A DNA stretch of 23,644 nt from contig UQQU01000053.1 in the NCBI GenBank assembly GCA_900543325.1, positions 1 through 23,644 of the forward strand. The letters are read 5' to 3'. The stretch comes from an uncultured Clostridium sp. Lineage in GTDB: Bacteria > Bacillota > Clostridia > Clostridiales > Clostridiaceae. This document shows positions 1 to 7,377 of this stretch, piece after piece (the first letter of the stretch is position 1; each line of letters opens with the position of its first letter). The notes beneath the pieces are model-generated. The model worked only from the letters and a program-made list of their open reading frames with translations. It searched no databases and was not told the DNA's origin. Position numbers and translations under genes: made by a program.

Positions 1-30
1 CTTGATATATAAAGAATTTAAAAGAAAAGT

Positions 31-50
31 AGTGTAAAAAACTTTACACT
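31..50. promoter_or_regulatory. Perfect 8-bp inverted repeat upstream of the argS homologue
   Basis: AGTGTAAA and TTTACACT form a perfect inverted repeat with a 4-base spacer, ending 26 bases before the start codon and just ahead of the AGGAGA ribosome binding site. No U-run follows on the plus strand, so it is a poor terminator. It could be an operator for a dimeric repressor or the 3' hairpin of a gene to the left. The repeat is seen; the role is inferred. Confidence 0.45.
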
Positions 51-76
51 AACATATAAAAATAGGAGAAGAAATT

Positions 77-1768
77 ATGAATCATAAAAGGAAGGTTGCT
101 GAAGCTATAAGAGAACAGATTGATATAGATTTACATGCTATAGAAGAATTAATAGAAATTCCACCAAACACAGAAATGGGGGATTATGCATTTCCCTGCT
201 TTCAATTGGCTAAGATTTTTAGAAAAGATCCTAATATTATTGCTGAAAAACTAAAGAGGACGTTAAAGCAAGATGGATTTGAAAAAGTACAAAATTTGGG
301 GGCATATGTAAACTTCTTTATTGATAAAAATGAATTTATAAAAAGGACTTTAGAAAAAATACTATCAGATGGTGATAATTATGGGGAGTCTAATATAGGT
401 GAGGGCAAAACTATATGTATTGAATATTCATCACCTAACATAGCTAAACCATTTCAGCTAGGAGATTTATTTAGTACTGTAATAGGAAATTCTCTTTATA
501 AGTTATTTAGAAGAGAAGGATATAAGGTTGAAAGATTAAATCAATTAGGGGATTGGGGAAGTAAATTTGGTAAATTAATATCTGCATATAAAAGATGGGG
601 AAATGAAGAAGCGTTAGAAGAAAACGCAATAGCTGAGCTTTTAAGAGTATATGTTAAGTTTCATGAGGAAGCACAAAAAGATCCATGGTTAGAAGAAGAG
701 GGAAGAGCATACTTTAAAGAATTAAGAAGTAAGAATGAAAATATAAAAGCTTTATGGAAGAAATTTAGAGATTTAAGTATAAGAGAATTTGAAAGTATTT
801 ATAATATATTTAATATAAGCTTTGATTCATATGTAGGAGAATCTTTTTATGATGATAAAATTGATAGTGTAGTTGATAAGTTAAAAGAAAAAAGAATATT
901 GTCTGAAAGTAATGGTATGCAAATTGTAATGCTTAATGAATATAATATGCCACCATGTATTATTTTAGAAGCGAATTATGGAGTAAAATGTGCAGTAAGG
1001 GATTTAGCTACTGCTATTTATAGAAAAGATACTTATAATTTTCATAAATGTATATATGTTGTTGAAGCTTCAGAGACATTATATTTTAAGAAAATATTTA
1101 AAGTTTTAGAGTTGTTAGGGTGCCAATGGGTAAAGGATTGTATTCATGCTAGATTTGGATTAGTTAAGTTTCAAGATAAAAGCTATTTCTCAAGAAAAGG
1201 TGAAGTTGATATTTTAGATGATTTAATAAATAGAGCTATAGAAAAATCCTTAGAAATTATAAATGAAAAGAATTCAAGCCTAGAAAATAAAGAAGAGGTG
1301 GCTAAAAAAATAGGAGTAGGAGCATTAATATTTACTTATTTAAAGAATTCAAGAGAAAAGGATATAGTATTTGATTTAAATGAAATTATCTCATTTGAAG
1401 GTGAAACTGGTCCATATATACAGTATGTATATTCAAGAGCTAATACTATATTAAAAAATGTTGAAGAATTTGATATAGCTCCTAATTTTGGAAAGATGAA
1501 TTCTAAAGAAGAAATTAAACTAGTTAAGACCCTTGAAAGCTTTAGTAATGCAATTAATGATGCCACAGAGAAATTAGAGCCTTCTATAATAACAGAATAT
1601 ACAGTAAAAGTTGCTAATACTTTCAATATGTTTTATAATTCACATCTAGTATTAAATCTAGAAGATAAGGAATTGATGAAAGCAAGATTAATTTTAGTTG
1701 AAGCTACTTGTCAAGTTATTAAGAATGCATTAGATCTAATAGGTATTGAAGTAGTAGAAGATATTTAA
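77..1768 (+). CDS. argS: Arginyl-tRNA synthetase homologue with degenerate catalytic motifs
   Basis: This 563-residue protein has the full class I ArgRS architecture: an N-terminal Add-1-type domain (MGDYAFPCFQLAK), a Rossmann catalytic domain (SSPNIAKPF, then LGDWGSKFGKL) and a C-terminal DALR anticodon-binding domain (ETGPYIQYVYSRA; LEPSIITEY). ArgRS joins arginine to tRNA-Arg. The signature residues are altered, however. HIGH reads QLGD (127-130), losing both histidines. The KMSTRKG loop reads SYFSRKG (369-375). The Tyr of the Y-A-T-R-D segment is Cys305, and the Gln and His of the Q-x-x-H-F segment are Glu333 and Tyr336. Lys124 before HIGH and Asp309 are kept. The reading frame is intact and RBS AGGAGA precedes the ATG. 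Homology is certain. Ordinary aminoacylation is doubtful; a paralogue with another role is the inference, and a canonical argS should lie elsewhere in the genome. Confidence 0.9.
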   Translation: MNHKRKVAEAIREQIDIDLHAIEELIEIPPNTEMGDYAFPCFQLAKIFRKDPNIIAEKLKRTLKQDGFEKVQNLGAYVNFFIDKNEFIKRTLEKILSDGDNYGESNIGEGKTICIEYSSPNIAKPFQLGDLFSTVIGNSLYKLFRREGYKVERLNQLGDWGSKFGKLISAYKRWGNEEALEENAIAELLRVYVKFHEEAQKDPWLEEEGRAYFKELRSKNENIKALWKKFRDLSIREFESIYNIFNISFDSYVGESFYDDKIDSVVDKLKEKRILSESNGMQIVMLNEYNMPPCIILEANYGVKCAVRDLATAIYRKDTYNFHKCIYVVEASETLYFKKIFKVLELLGCQWVKDCIHARFGLVKFQDKSYFSRKGEVDILDDLINRAIEKSLEIINEKNSSLENKEEVAKKIGVGALIFTYLKNSREKDIVFDLNEIISFEGETGPYIQYVYSRANTILKNVEEFDIAPNFGKMNSKEEIKLVKTLESFSNAINDATEKLEPSIITEYTVKVANTFNMFYNSHLVLNLEDKELMKARLILVEATCQVIKNALDLIGIEVVEDI

Positions 1769-1792
1769 GTTAGTTATCTATCTTAAAATTAG

Positions 1793-1822
1793 TTGAAATT
1801 TAAGATAATCTTAATATATAAT
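1793..1822 (+). promoter_or_regulatory. Probable promoter of the AI-2E family gene
   Basis: TTGAAA (1793-1798) and TATAAT (1817-1822) are separated by 18 bases, about 60 bases before the preferred start codon. An imperfect stem, TATCTTAAA (1779-1787) with TTTAAGATA (1799-1807), overlaps the -35 region. It has no U-run and is not a convincing terminator for the gene before it. Confidence 0.45.
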
Positions 1823-1881
1823 TTACAGTATTTTTGATATAATAAGTATAACAAAATATGGTAAATGGTGGTGAGAAATTA

Positions 1882-2982
1882 TTGTTTTTAAAAAATAATA
1901 AATATAAGGGTTTAATAACAGCTGTATTAATTACTATAGTAGTGGCATTGCTAGCTTTTAAGCTAATAGATAACATTGAAATATTTATTAATATAATAAA
2001 AAAGTTTATTTCCTTATCTATGTCATTTATTTATGGAATAGTAATTGCTTATGTTTTAACTCCAATTGTGAAATTGTTTGAGGTAAAAGCAAAATTAAAA
2101 AGAGGAGTATCTATAGCTTTAACTTACGCTATTTTAATTGGAGGAATAACTATTTGGGGATTATATGGAATACCAGGTTTAATAGAAAATATAAAGGATA
2201 TAGGAAGCGACATACCTAGTTATATAAATTCTATGGATGATGTTGTTAATGATGTTTTAGAACAAGAGCAATTAAGTAAGATTATAAATAACATAGGTAT
2301 TAATATGAATCTTAATACATATATAGATAAAGCTGGAGAAATAGTTATGAGCGCAATAGAAGGCTCATTAAATAAAGTAGTAAGCTTATCATCAATAATT
2401 TTTAATATTATTATAGGATTATTAGTAGCTATATATATTCTTATAGATAAAGAGAGATTATTACATGAATGTAAAAGAATTATGTATTTAATTTTAAAAT
2501 AAGAGAAAAGTAATAAGGTAATTGAATTTATTAAAACTTATAATTCTATGATAGTAACATATATAGGTATAAAGGCAATTGATTCAATGATAATAGGTAT
2601 TTTAGCTTTTATATTACTAAATATAGTAGGATCTGAATATACAATATTACTGTCTATATTAGTTGGAATTACAAATATGATACCTTATTTTGGTCCATTT
2701 GTAGGTGAAGTTATAGGTTTTTTAATAAATGTATTTGTATCGCCTATGAAGGGAATAGTTGTATTTTTAACATTATTCTCATTACAAATGTTTGATGGAT
2801 GGTATTTAGATCCTAAACTTATAGGTGATAAAGTTGGGGTAAGACCATTTTGGATTATATATGCAGTTGTAATAGCAGGAGGCTTTTTTGGGCCTATAGG
2901 AATGCTTCTAGCCTCTCCAACAGCAGCAACAATTAAGATATACTATGGAAAACTTTTAGAGAAGAATAAGGTTATAATTTAA
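1882..2982 (+). pseudogene. AI-2E family (PerM/YdbI-like) membrane protein, split by an in-frame stop
   Basis: Two open stretches, ending at 2502 and resuming to 2982, are in the same frame and together give one typical AI-2E family transporter of about 366 residues. The N-terminal half has paired hydrophobic helices (GLITAVLITIVVALLAFKL; a second near 2000-2070) and the central amphipathic region. The C-terminal half has the family's conserved membrane core (GITNMIPYFGPFVGEVIGF, then WYLDPKLIGDKVGVRPFW). The break is a single TAA at 2500-2502, in the sequence LILK-stop-EKSNKVIEF, where homologues usually carry a charged residue. A one-base change from AAA or GAA would explain it. TTG at 1882 is preferred because GGTGGTGA ends 7 bases before it; the ATG at 1858 has no RBS. 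An internal ATG at 2548 would give only the C-terminal half. This is a nonsense mutation, a sequencing error or, less likely, readthrough. The family exports small molecules or ions; the substrate is unknown. Confidence 0.8.
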
Positions 2983-2998
2983 TTGTTATAAATAGTAT

Positions 2999-3037
2999 AA
3001 AAAATAAGAACTGCAAAATTTGCAGTTCTTATTTTTT
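2999..3037. terminator. Bidirectional intrinsic terminator
   Basis: A 13-15 bp stem, AATAAGAACTGCA paired with TGCAGTTCTTATT, has a 5-base AAATT loop. It is flanked by an A-run on the left and a T-run on the right, so it can end transcription from the AI-2E gene (+) and from the feo operon (-). The stop codon of the small Cys-rich gene lies in its right arm. Confidence 0.85.
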
Positions 3038-3160
3038 ATACTTCGAGCAGTGAGATGAACAACTTCCGCAGTTACAACCACCCTTTGAAGATTTTTTTAT
3101 GTTTTTAAATATTATATATCCAGCAACTATAATTAATAAAGCTGCAATAAAAATTTCCAA
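3029..3160 (-). CDS. FeoB-associated Cys-rich membrane protein (43 aa)
   Basis: A 43-residue reading frame on the minus strand starts with TTG and has AAGAAGGTGA 7 bases upstream. It begins with one transmembrane helix (EIFIAALLIIVAGYIIF), followed by a basic stretch (KNIKKSSK) and a Cys-rich tail, GGCNCGSCSSHCSKYKK, with Cys at 29, 31, 34 and 38 and His37. This matches the small FeoB-associated Cys-rich membrane proteins found just after feoB in Firmicutes. It lies 46 bases after the feoB stop and is the last gene of the operon. The Cys/His tail on the cytoplasmic side suggests metal binding or sensing that helps FeoB; that role is inferred. The product is too short for most gene callers. 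Confidence 0.85.
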   Translation of the reverse strand: MEIFIAALLIIVAGYIIFKNIKKSSKGGCNCGSCSSHCSKYKK

Positions 3161-3206
3161 ATAAATTCACCTTCTTTTAAGTAAAGATTCAAATCCTTTT
3201 TTTAGG

Positions 3207-4964
3207 TTAAATAAAGAATGAACCTATATTAAATACTAAGAATGAAACTATCCAAGCTAAAACTAATTGATAAGTTACAGAGAATAAAGTCAATTTTGAA
3301 CCAAATTCCTTTTTCATAGTACCAACAACAGTAATACAAGGTGTATAAAGTAAAACAAACACTAAGAATGATAATGCTGATAGTGTAGTAAAGTGGAGTG
3401 GTAACATTGTTTGTAGATCACCAGCAAAAATTACACTCATTGAAGAAACAACAGTTTCTTTAGCAATTAATCCTGTTAATAATGATACTGATGATTGCCA
3501 ATTACCAAAACCTAGAGGCTTAAATATAGGTGCGATAAAACCACCTACAGAAGCTAGTATACTATCATTAACATCTGTCATTCCAGAAAAATTAAAGTTT
3601 GATAAGAACCATAATATTATGCTCATTGCAAAAATTAATGTACCAGCTTTCACTAAAAATCCTTTAGTTTTTTCATATAATTGATTTAAAAGATTTTTTA
3701 ATGATGGTAATTTATATTCAGGTAATTCTATAAGTAGCGGTTCTTCTTCATTTTTAAATATTGTATGTTTAAAAATTATACCAAGTATAAATGCTAATAA
3801 TATACCTAAGAAGTAAAGTGAAGCTACAACTAACCCTATACTATTAGGGAAAAATACAGCTGCAAATATACTATAAACAGGTAATCTAGCATTACAACTC
3901 ATTAAAGGAATTAATAAAGCCGTAAGTTTTCTATCCTTTTCACTTTCTAAAGTTCTTGCTGTCATAATAGCAGGAACAGAACATCCAAAACCAACAATCA
4001 TAGGAATAAATGCTTTTCCTGATAAGCCCATCTTTCTCATGATTTTATCCATTATAAAAGCAACTCTTGCCATATATCCACTATCTTCTAAAATAGTTAT
4101 GCAAGCAAAAAGTGATAATATTATAGGTAATAACACTAATATTCCACCAACACCACCTATAATACCATCTATAATTAGTGATTGGAACCAAGGTGAAGTT
4201 CCATGTATTAAGTTTTCAATTATAGGCACTAATGAGTCATTTAATAAGGAATCTAATAAATCAGAAAGAGGTTGTCCTATCCAAGAAAATGTTACTTGGA
4301 ATGTTAAAGCCATAATTACAAAGAAAATAGGATAAGCAAGCCATGGGTTTAGCATTATATTATCTAATTTTTCTTTTACAGTTTTTTTAGATTCATTATT
4401 TTTTTTAGTACACTGACTTAATATGTTTTCTATGTAAGTATAAGTTTCCTTTTCACAAGAAAAAATATAATCATTATTATCTATTTTATTAGAATTAATA
4501 TTTTTTAAGGTGTTTTTTATATCAGATATACCTTCTTCCTTAGATGCTTGTATAGGAATAACAGTTACCTTTAAAAGTTTTTCTAACTTTTTATAATCTA
4601 TATCTATACCTTTCTTTTCGGCCACATCTATCATATTTATAGCTAAAATAATAGGCTTTTTAAATTGTTTTAATTGCATTGTTAAATATAAATTTCTATC
4701 TATGTTAGAAGCATCAATTATATTTAATATTAAATCTACTTTTCCATTTTCTAAAAACTCTTTTGAAACTTTTTCTTCATTTGAGAAAGTATCCATGGCA
4801 TATATGCCAGGTAAATCTACTATTTTAAAGTCATCAAAGAATCCTTCTTTTTTATCTACAGTTACTCCAGCCCAGTTACCAACTCTTTGATTAGAACCAG
4901 TCAGGCTATTAAAAAGTGTAGTCTTTCCAACGTTGGGGTTACCAAGCAAAGCTACATTTTTCAT
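3207..4964 (-). CDS. feoB: Ferrous iron transporter FeoB
   Basis: This 585-residue GTP-dependent Fe(II) importer of the cytoplasmic membrane starts with a G domain: G1 GNPNVGKTT (8-16), the WAGVTVDKKEG region carrying G2, G3 DLPG and G4 NMID. A helical linker follows, then a polytopic membrane domain with the two Gate regions, including GFGCSVPAIMTARTLESEKD, the SCNARLPVY segment, LIAKETVVSSMSVIF and YTPCITVVGTMKKE. The Cys residues in GFGCSVP and YTPC are conserved in the family. The protein is shorter than E. coli FeoB, and I see no long C-terminal extension; this is common in clostridia. RBS AAGGGGATG precedes the ATG. It sits 25 bases after feoA and before the small Cys-rich partner, so it is the middle gene of a three-gene iron operon. 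Confidence 0.97.
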   Translation of the reverse strand: MKNVALLGNPNVGKTTLFNSLTGSNQRVGNWAGVTVDKKEGFFDDFKIVDLPGIYAMDTFSNEEKVSKEFLENGKVDLILNIIDASNIDRNLYLTMQLKQFKKPIILAINMIDVAEKKGIDIDYKKLEKLLKVTVIPIQASKEEGISDIKNTLKNINSNKIDNNDYIFSCEKETYTYIENILSQCTKKNNESKKTVKEKLDNIMLNPWLAYPIFFVIMALTFQVTFSWIGQPLSDLLDSLLNDSLVPIIENLIHGTSPWFQSLIIDGIIGGVGGILVLLPIILSLFACITILEDSGYMARVAFIMDKIMRKMGLSGKAFIPMIVGFGCSVPAIMTARTLESEKDRKLTALLIPLMSCNARLPVYSIFAAVFFPNSIGLVVASLYFLGILLAFILGIIFKHTIFKNEEEPLLIELPEYKLPSLKNLLNQLYEKTKGFLVKAGTLIFAMSIILWFLSNFNFSGMTDVNDSILASVGGFIAPIFKPLGFGNWQSSVSLLTGLIAKETVVSSMSVIFAGDLQTMLPLHFTTLSALSFLVFVLLYTPCITVVGTMKKEFGSKLTLFSVTYQLVLAWIVSFLVFNIGSFFI

Positions 4965-4989
4965 TTTGTCATCCCCTTTATTTTTATAA

Positions 4990-5211
4990 TTAAGCTGTTA
5001 AAATAATATTTTTAGCATCTTTTTTACGTATAGCTAAATCAAAACCTCTTAGGTTGACTACTAAAGGATCACCTAAAGGAGCAATTCTTTTTAATTCTAT
5101 TTCAGTTCCTTCAATAAGTCCTAAGGCATAAAGTCTTTTACTAAGTTTACTATTTCCGTTTATTTCATATATCTTAGCTTTTTCTCCAACCTTTAAATCA
5201 CAAATACACAT
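4990..5211 (-). CDS. feoA: FeoA family protein
   Basis: A 73-residue SH3-like FeoA protein: an early LKVGEKAKIYEI strand, then KRLYALGLIEGTEIELKRIAPLGDPLVVNLRGFDLAIRKKDAKNI, the standard small beta-barrel pattern. FeoA is a cytosolic partner thought to act on FeoB's G domain. It is the first gene of the feo operon, with AGAGGTGAT as RBS 6 bases before the ATG. A promoter and a Fur-like box lie directly upstream, so repression by iron-loaded Fur is expected. Confidence 0.95.
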   Translation of the reverse strand: MCICDLKVGEKAKIYEINGNSKLSKRLYALGLIEGTEIELKRIAPLGDPLVVNLRGFDLAIRKKDAKNIILTA

Positions 5212-5222
5212 TTATATCACCT

Positions 5223-5289
5223 CTAATTGAAAATCATTATCAGAAAATCTAACATAATATATAATATCAATAAAATATAGCTTGGTCAA
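5223..5289 (-). promoter_or_regulatory. feo promoter and Fur-like operator
   Basis: On the minus strand, -35 TTGACC (plus 5284-5289) and -10 TATTAT (plus 5261-5266) are exactly 17 bases apart, placing the transcription start near 5254. A 19-base Fur-box-like sequence at 5223-5241 matches the classical GATAATGATAATCATTATC consensus at 14 of 19 positions, including the continuous half AAATCATTATC on the plus strand. The box lies downstream of the start site and touches the feoA RBS. That suggests repression by blocking elongation or initial binding. The elements are seen; the control is inferred. Confidence 0.7.
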
Positions 5290-5408
5290 TATAAGAACCA
5301 TATAAAAAACAAGTTTGCTATATATTTCAAAAAGTAAGAAGTATAAAAGGTATTCACTATATTAATAACATGATATAATAAAAAGATATAGATATAATAA
5401 CTAAAAAC

Positions 5409-5426
5409 AGGAGATAAATAATGTAA
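5409..5426 (+). other. Start-stop mini-ORF ahead of the RNase H-fold gene
   Basis: A good RBS, AGGAGAT (5409-5415), sits 5 bases before ATG TAA (5421-5426), a start codon followed directly by a stop. The real gene begins with GTG at 5441, behind only a weak AGAGTGAT. Ribosomes may load at the mini-ORF and reinitiate at the GTG, or the site may be a relic of an earlier start. Confidence 0.4.
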
Positions 5427-5440
5427 GAAAGAGTGATAGC

Positions 5441-6241
5441 GTGATTATTCGAGAAAATCTTGTTGATGTAGAAGAGTATAATCTTAAAAGAATATTAGAA
5501 GGTAAGGAGGTGCAATGTAATCCAGAAGAAATTATATTTTTTGATTTAGAGCATTATGTTTATAAAAAGCCTAAGTGTATAGGCGTATTTGGTGCTTGTA
5601 TATATGATAATATTGATAAAAAGATACATGTAACTCAATATATGATAGAAAATAAGAGTGAGGTTGTTGAAATACTTATACTTGCAAAAAAATATTTTAC
5701 AAGAATGAAAAAAATGGGCAAAAAGGTTATTGTTACTTTTTCCGGAAACAATGACTTTACAGTAATAAAATATTTATTTAATAAATATAATATTTATTTT
5801 GACTTTGATAAAGAATTTAAATCTTTAGATATACAAAAAGAATATGAAAGAAATATGAATACATCTATAGGGCTTAAAAATTTAGAAAAGATTTTTAATA
5901 TATATAGAGAAGGTGATGTTATTAGTGGGTCCAATTTGGCTAAAACATTTCATAAAGTATTAAAGGATAAAGAGTATATTGAAAGAATGCCAAAAGAAAA
6001 AATAGAAACAATATTATTATATAATGAGCAAGATGTAGTAAATCTATATAAGATTTTTATTACTTGGAAAGACTATATACAAAGTGAAGATGAAGTAGAT
6101 GAAGTAATAGAAGTTGATAGTGATAAAGACAATATAGAAATTACTGAGGAAGAATCTGATACTAATGAGGTTATAGAAGAGAATAAAGAAGAAATAGAAG
6201 TAACTGAAGTTGAAAATACTGAGGATTGTATTGTAGATTAA
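5441..6241 (+). CDS. RNase H-fold (YprB-type) exonuclease-like protein with acidic tail
   Basis: A 266-residue protein with a DEDD-type RNase H-like fold (PF13482-like). Residues 32-40 read FFDLEHYVY, giving the D35-x-E37 pair. SGNNDFTVI supplies the second motif with its Asp, KSLDIQKEY the next segment, and NEQDVVNLY (195-203) the last conserved Asp (D198). This arrangement suggests a metal-dependent 3'-5' nuclease; substrate and pathway are unknown. After about residue 215 there is a long acidic, low-complexity tail (EVDEVIEVDSD and similar repeats), probably disordered. The start is the GTG at 5441, because the upstream in-frame codons offer no better start before a stop at 5402. A start-stop mini-ORF precedes it. 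It is transcribed away from feoA and convergent with the next gene. Confidence 0.8.
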   Translation: MIIRENLVDVEEYNLKRILEGKEVQCNPEEIIFFDLEHYVYKKPKCIGVFGACIYDNIDKKIHVTQYMIENKSEVVEILILAKKYFTRMKKMGKKVIVTFSGNNDFTVIKYLFNKYNIYFDFDKEFKSLDIQKEYERNMNTSIGLKNLEKIFNIYREGDVISGSNLAKTFHKVLKDKEYIERMPKEKIETILLYNEQDVVNLYKIFITWKDYIQSEDEVDEVIEVDSDKDNIEITEEESDTNEVIEENKEEIEVTEVENTEDCIVD

Positions 6242-6270
6242 AGTTATATTAGTTTAAGGATAAATTCCTT

Positions 6271-6312
6271 AAATGATAGATGCTCCTAATTATTTAGGAG
6301 CATCTATCATTT
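6271..6312. terminator. Long shared hairpin terminator
   Basis: A perfect 19-bp stem, AAATGATAGATGCTCCTAA paired with its complement around a TTAT loop, lies between two convergent genes. The T-runs on both sides are short and interrupted. A smaller hairpin, TAAGGA/TCCTTA, lies just left of it (6255-6271). Confidence 0.7.
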
Positions 6313-6321
6313 ATAGAAGTT

Positions 6322-7200
6322 TTATTTAACACTAGATATAGAAATATTTTTTCCATCGGAAATAGCAATAATCGTCCCATTAATATCTGTTCTAATTGTC
6401 CTAATATTAAAATAATCAAGAAGAGATAGAACTTCGGATGTAGGATGACCATAAGAATTATTTTTACCTACAGATATTATTGCAATAGAGGGATTTACTG
6501 AATTAAGAAAATTTGAAGAGGTAGAAGTTGAAGAACCATGGTGTCCAACTTTTAGAATATCAGAATTCAAATTAGTATTTTCAGATAAAACTAATTTTTC
6601 AGTTAATACTTCTGCATCTCCTGTAAATAAAAAGGAATTATTTAAAAAAGTAATTTTAATAATTGGAGAATAGTCATTTAAGTTATCACTAAATAAATCT
6701 TCATAGGGGGAAAATACTTCAAGTTTTACATTTTTGCCAAGATCAATTCCTTTAGCTCCTTTCTTTAAAATATTAATTTTAAGATTTTTATCTACTAAAG
6801 CACTAACCATGTTTTCAAAAGTACTAGATGAAGTCATTACTTTAGGGGAGTAAAAGCTCCCAATATTATACCTTTTTATAATGGTATCCATATTTCCAAT
6901 ATGATCTTCATGAGGATGTGTTGCAATAATATAATCAAATTTTTTAATATTTAATTTTTTTAAATAAGTTAATAAATTCTTTTTACTGCTAGATGGGCCA
7001 GAGTCTATAAGTAAATTTTTATTATTAACTTGAATTAAAATACAATCACCTTGCCCTACATCTATATAATGAATAAGCATTTTATTTTCATAATTAGTAT
7101 TATTATTTTTTATATTAAAAAAGAAAATAAAAATAATAACCATAAAAATAGGAAGTAGTATTTTAAAAATTTTATTATTAGCAAATTTGAAATTATTCAT
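6322..7200 (-). CDS. ComEC/Rec2-like metallo-beta-lactamase-fold hydrolase, membrane-anchored
   Basis: A 292-residue protein with one N-terminal hydrophobic anchor (IFKILLPIFMVIIFIFFF), then the metallo-beta-lactamase fold seen in the ComEC C-terminal domain and its stand-alone relatives: YIDVGQGDCILIQ, LLIDSGP, the metal site HPHEDHIG (95-102), NDYSPIIKI, FLFTGDAE and KVGHHGSSTSTSS, then ISVGKNNSYGHP near the end. The catalytic domain should lie outside the membrane. Stand-alone members are probably phosphodiesterase-type hydrolases or nucleases. It has none of ComEC's channel-forming helices, so it is not itself the DNA uptake channel. RBS AGGAGAG precedes the ATG. Confidence 0.9.
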   Translation of the reverse strand: MNNFKFANNKIFKILLPIFMVIIFIFFFNIKNNNTNYENKMLIHYIDVGQGDCILIQVNNKNLLIDSGPSSSKKNLLTYLKKLNIKKFDYIIATHPHEDHIGNMDTIIKRYNIGSFYSPKVMTSSSTFENMVSALVDKNLKINILKKGAKGIDLGKNVKLEVFSPYEDLFSDNLNDYSPIIKITFLNNSFLFTGDAEVLTEKLVLSENTNLNSDILKVGHHGSSTSTSSNFLNSVNPSIAIISVGKNNSYGHPTSEVLSLLDYFNIRTIRTDINGTIIAISDGKNISISSVK

Positions 7201-7377
7201 ACTTAAACTCTCCTAAATAAAATTTATATTAAAAATTATTGACAAAAATTAAATAAGTAAATCTTAAGTTTATAAATATTTAAAAGGTTAGTAAAGTGAA
7301 TTAATTGGTATAATATGGTATAATTATATAAAGTATCATTGGAAGCGAGATTAAATAAAAATATTAGGAGGAGTAGG

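Noticed and set aside
1..76. T-box leader before the ArgRS homologue
   Set aside because: No specifier stem, no T-box core sequence and no terminator are seen in the available bases, and only 76 are present.
1336..1626. 96-codon open frame on the minus strand inside the ArgRS gene
   Set aside because: It is antisense to strongly conserved ArgRS sequence, has no RBS, and is a product of AT-rich codon use.
4039..4335. 98-codon plus-strand frame inside feoB (also a shorter one at 4702-4890)
   Set aside because: Both are antisense shadows of the FeoB membrane and G domains, with no RBS and no family signature.
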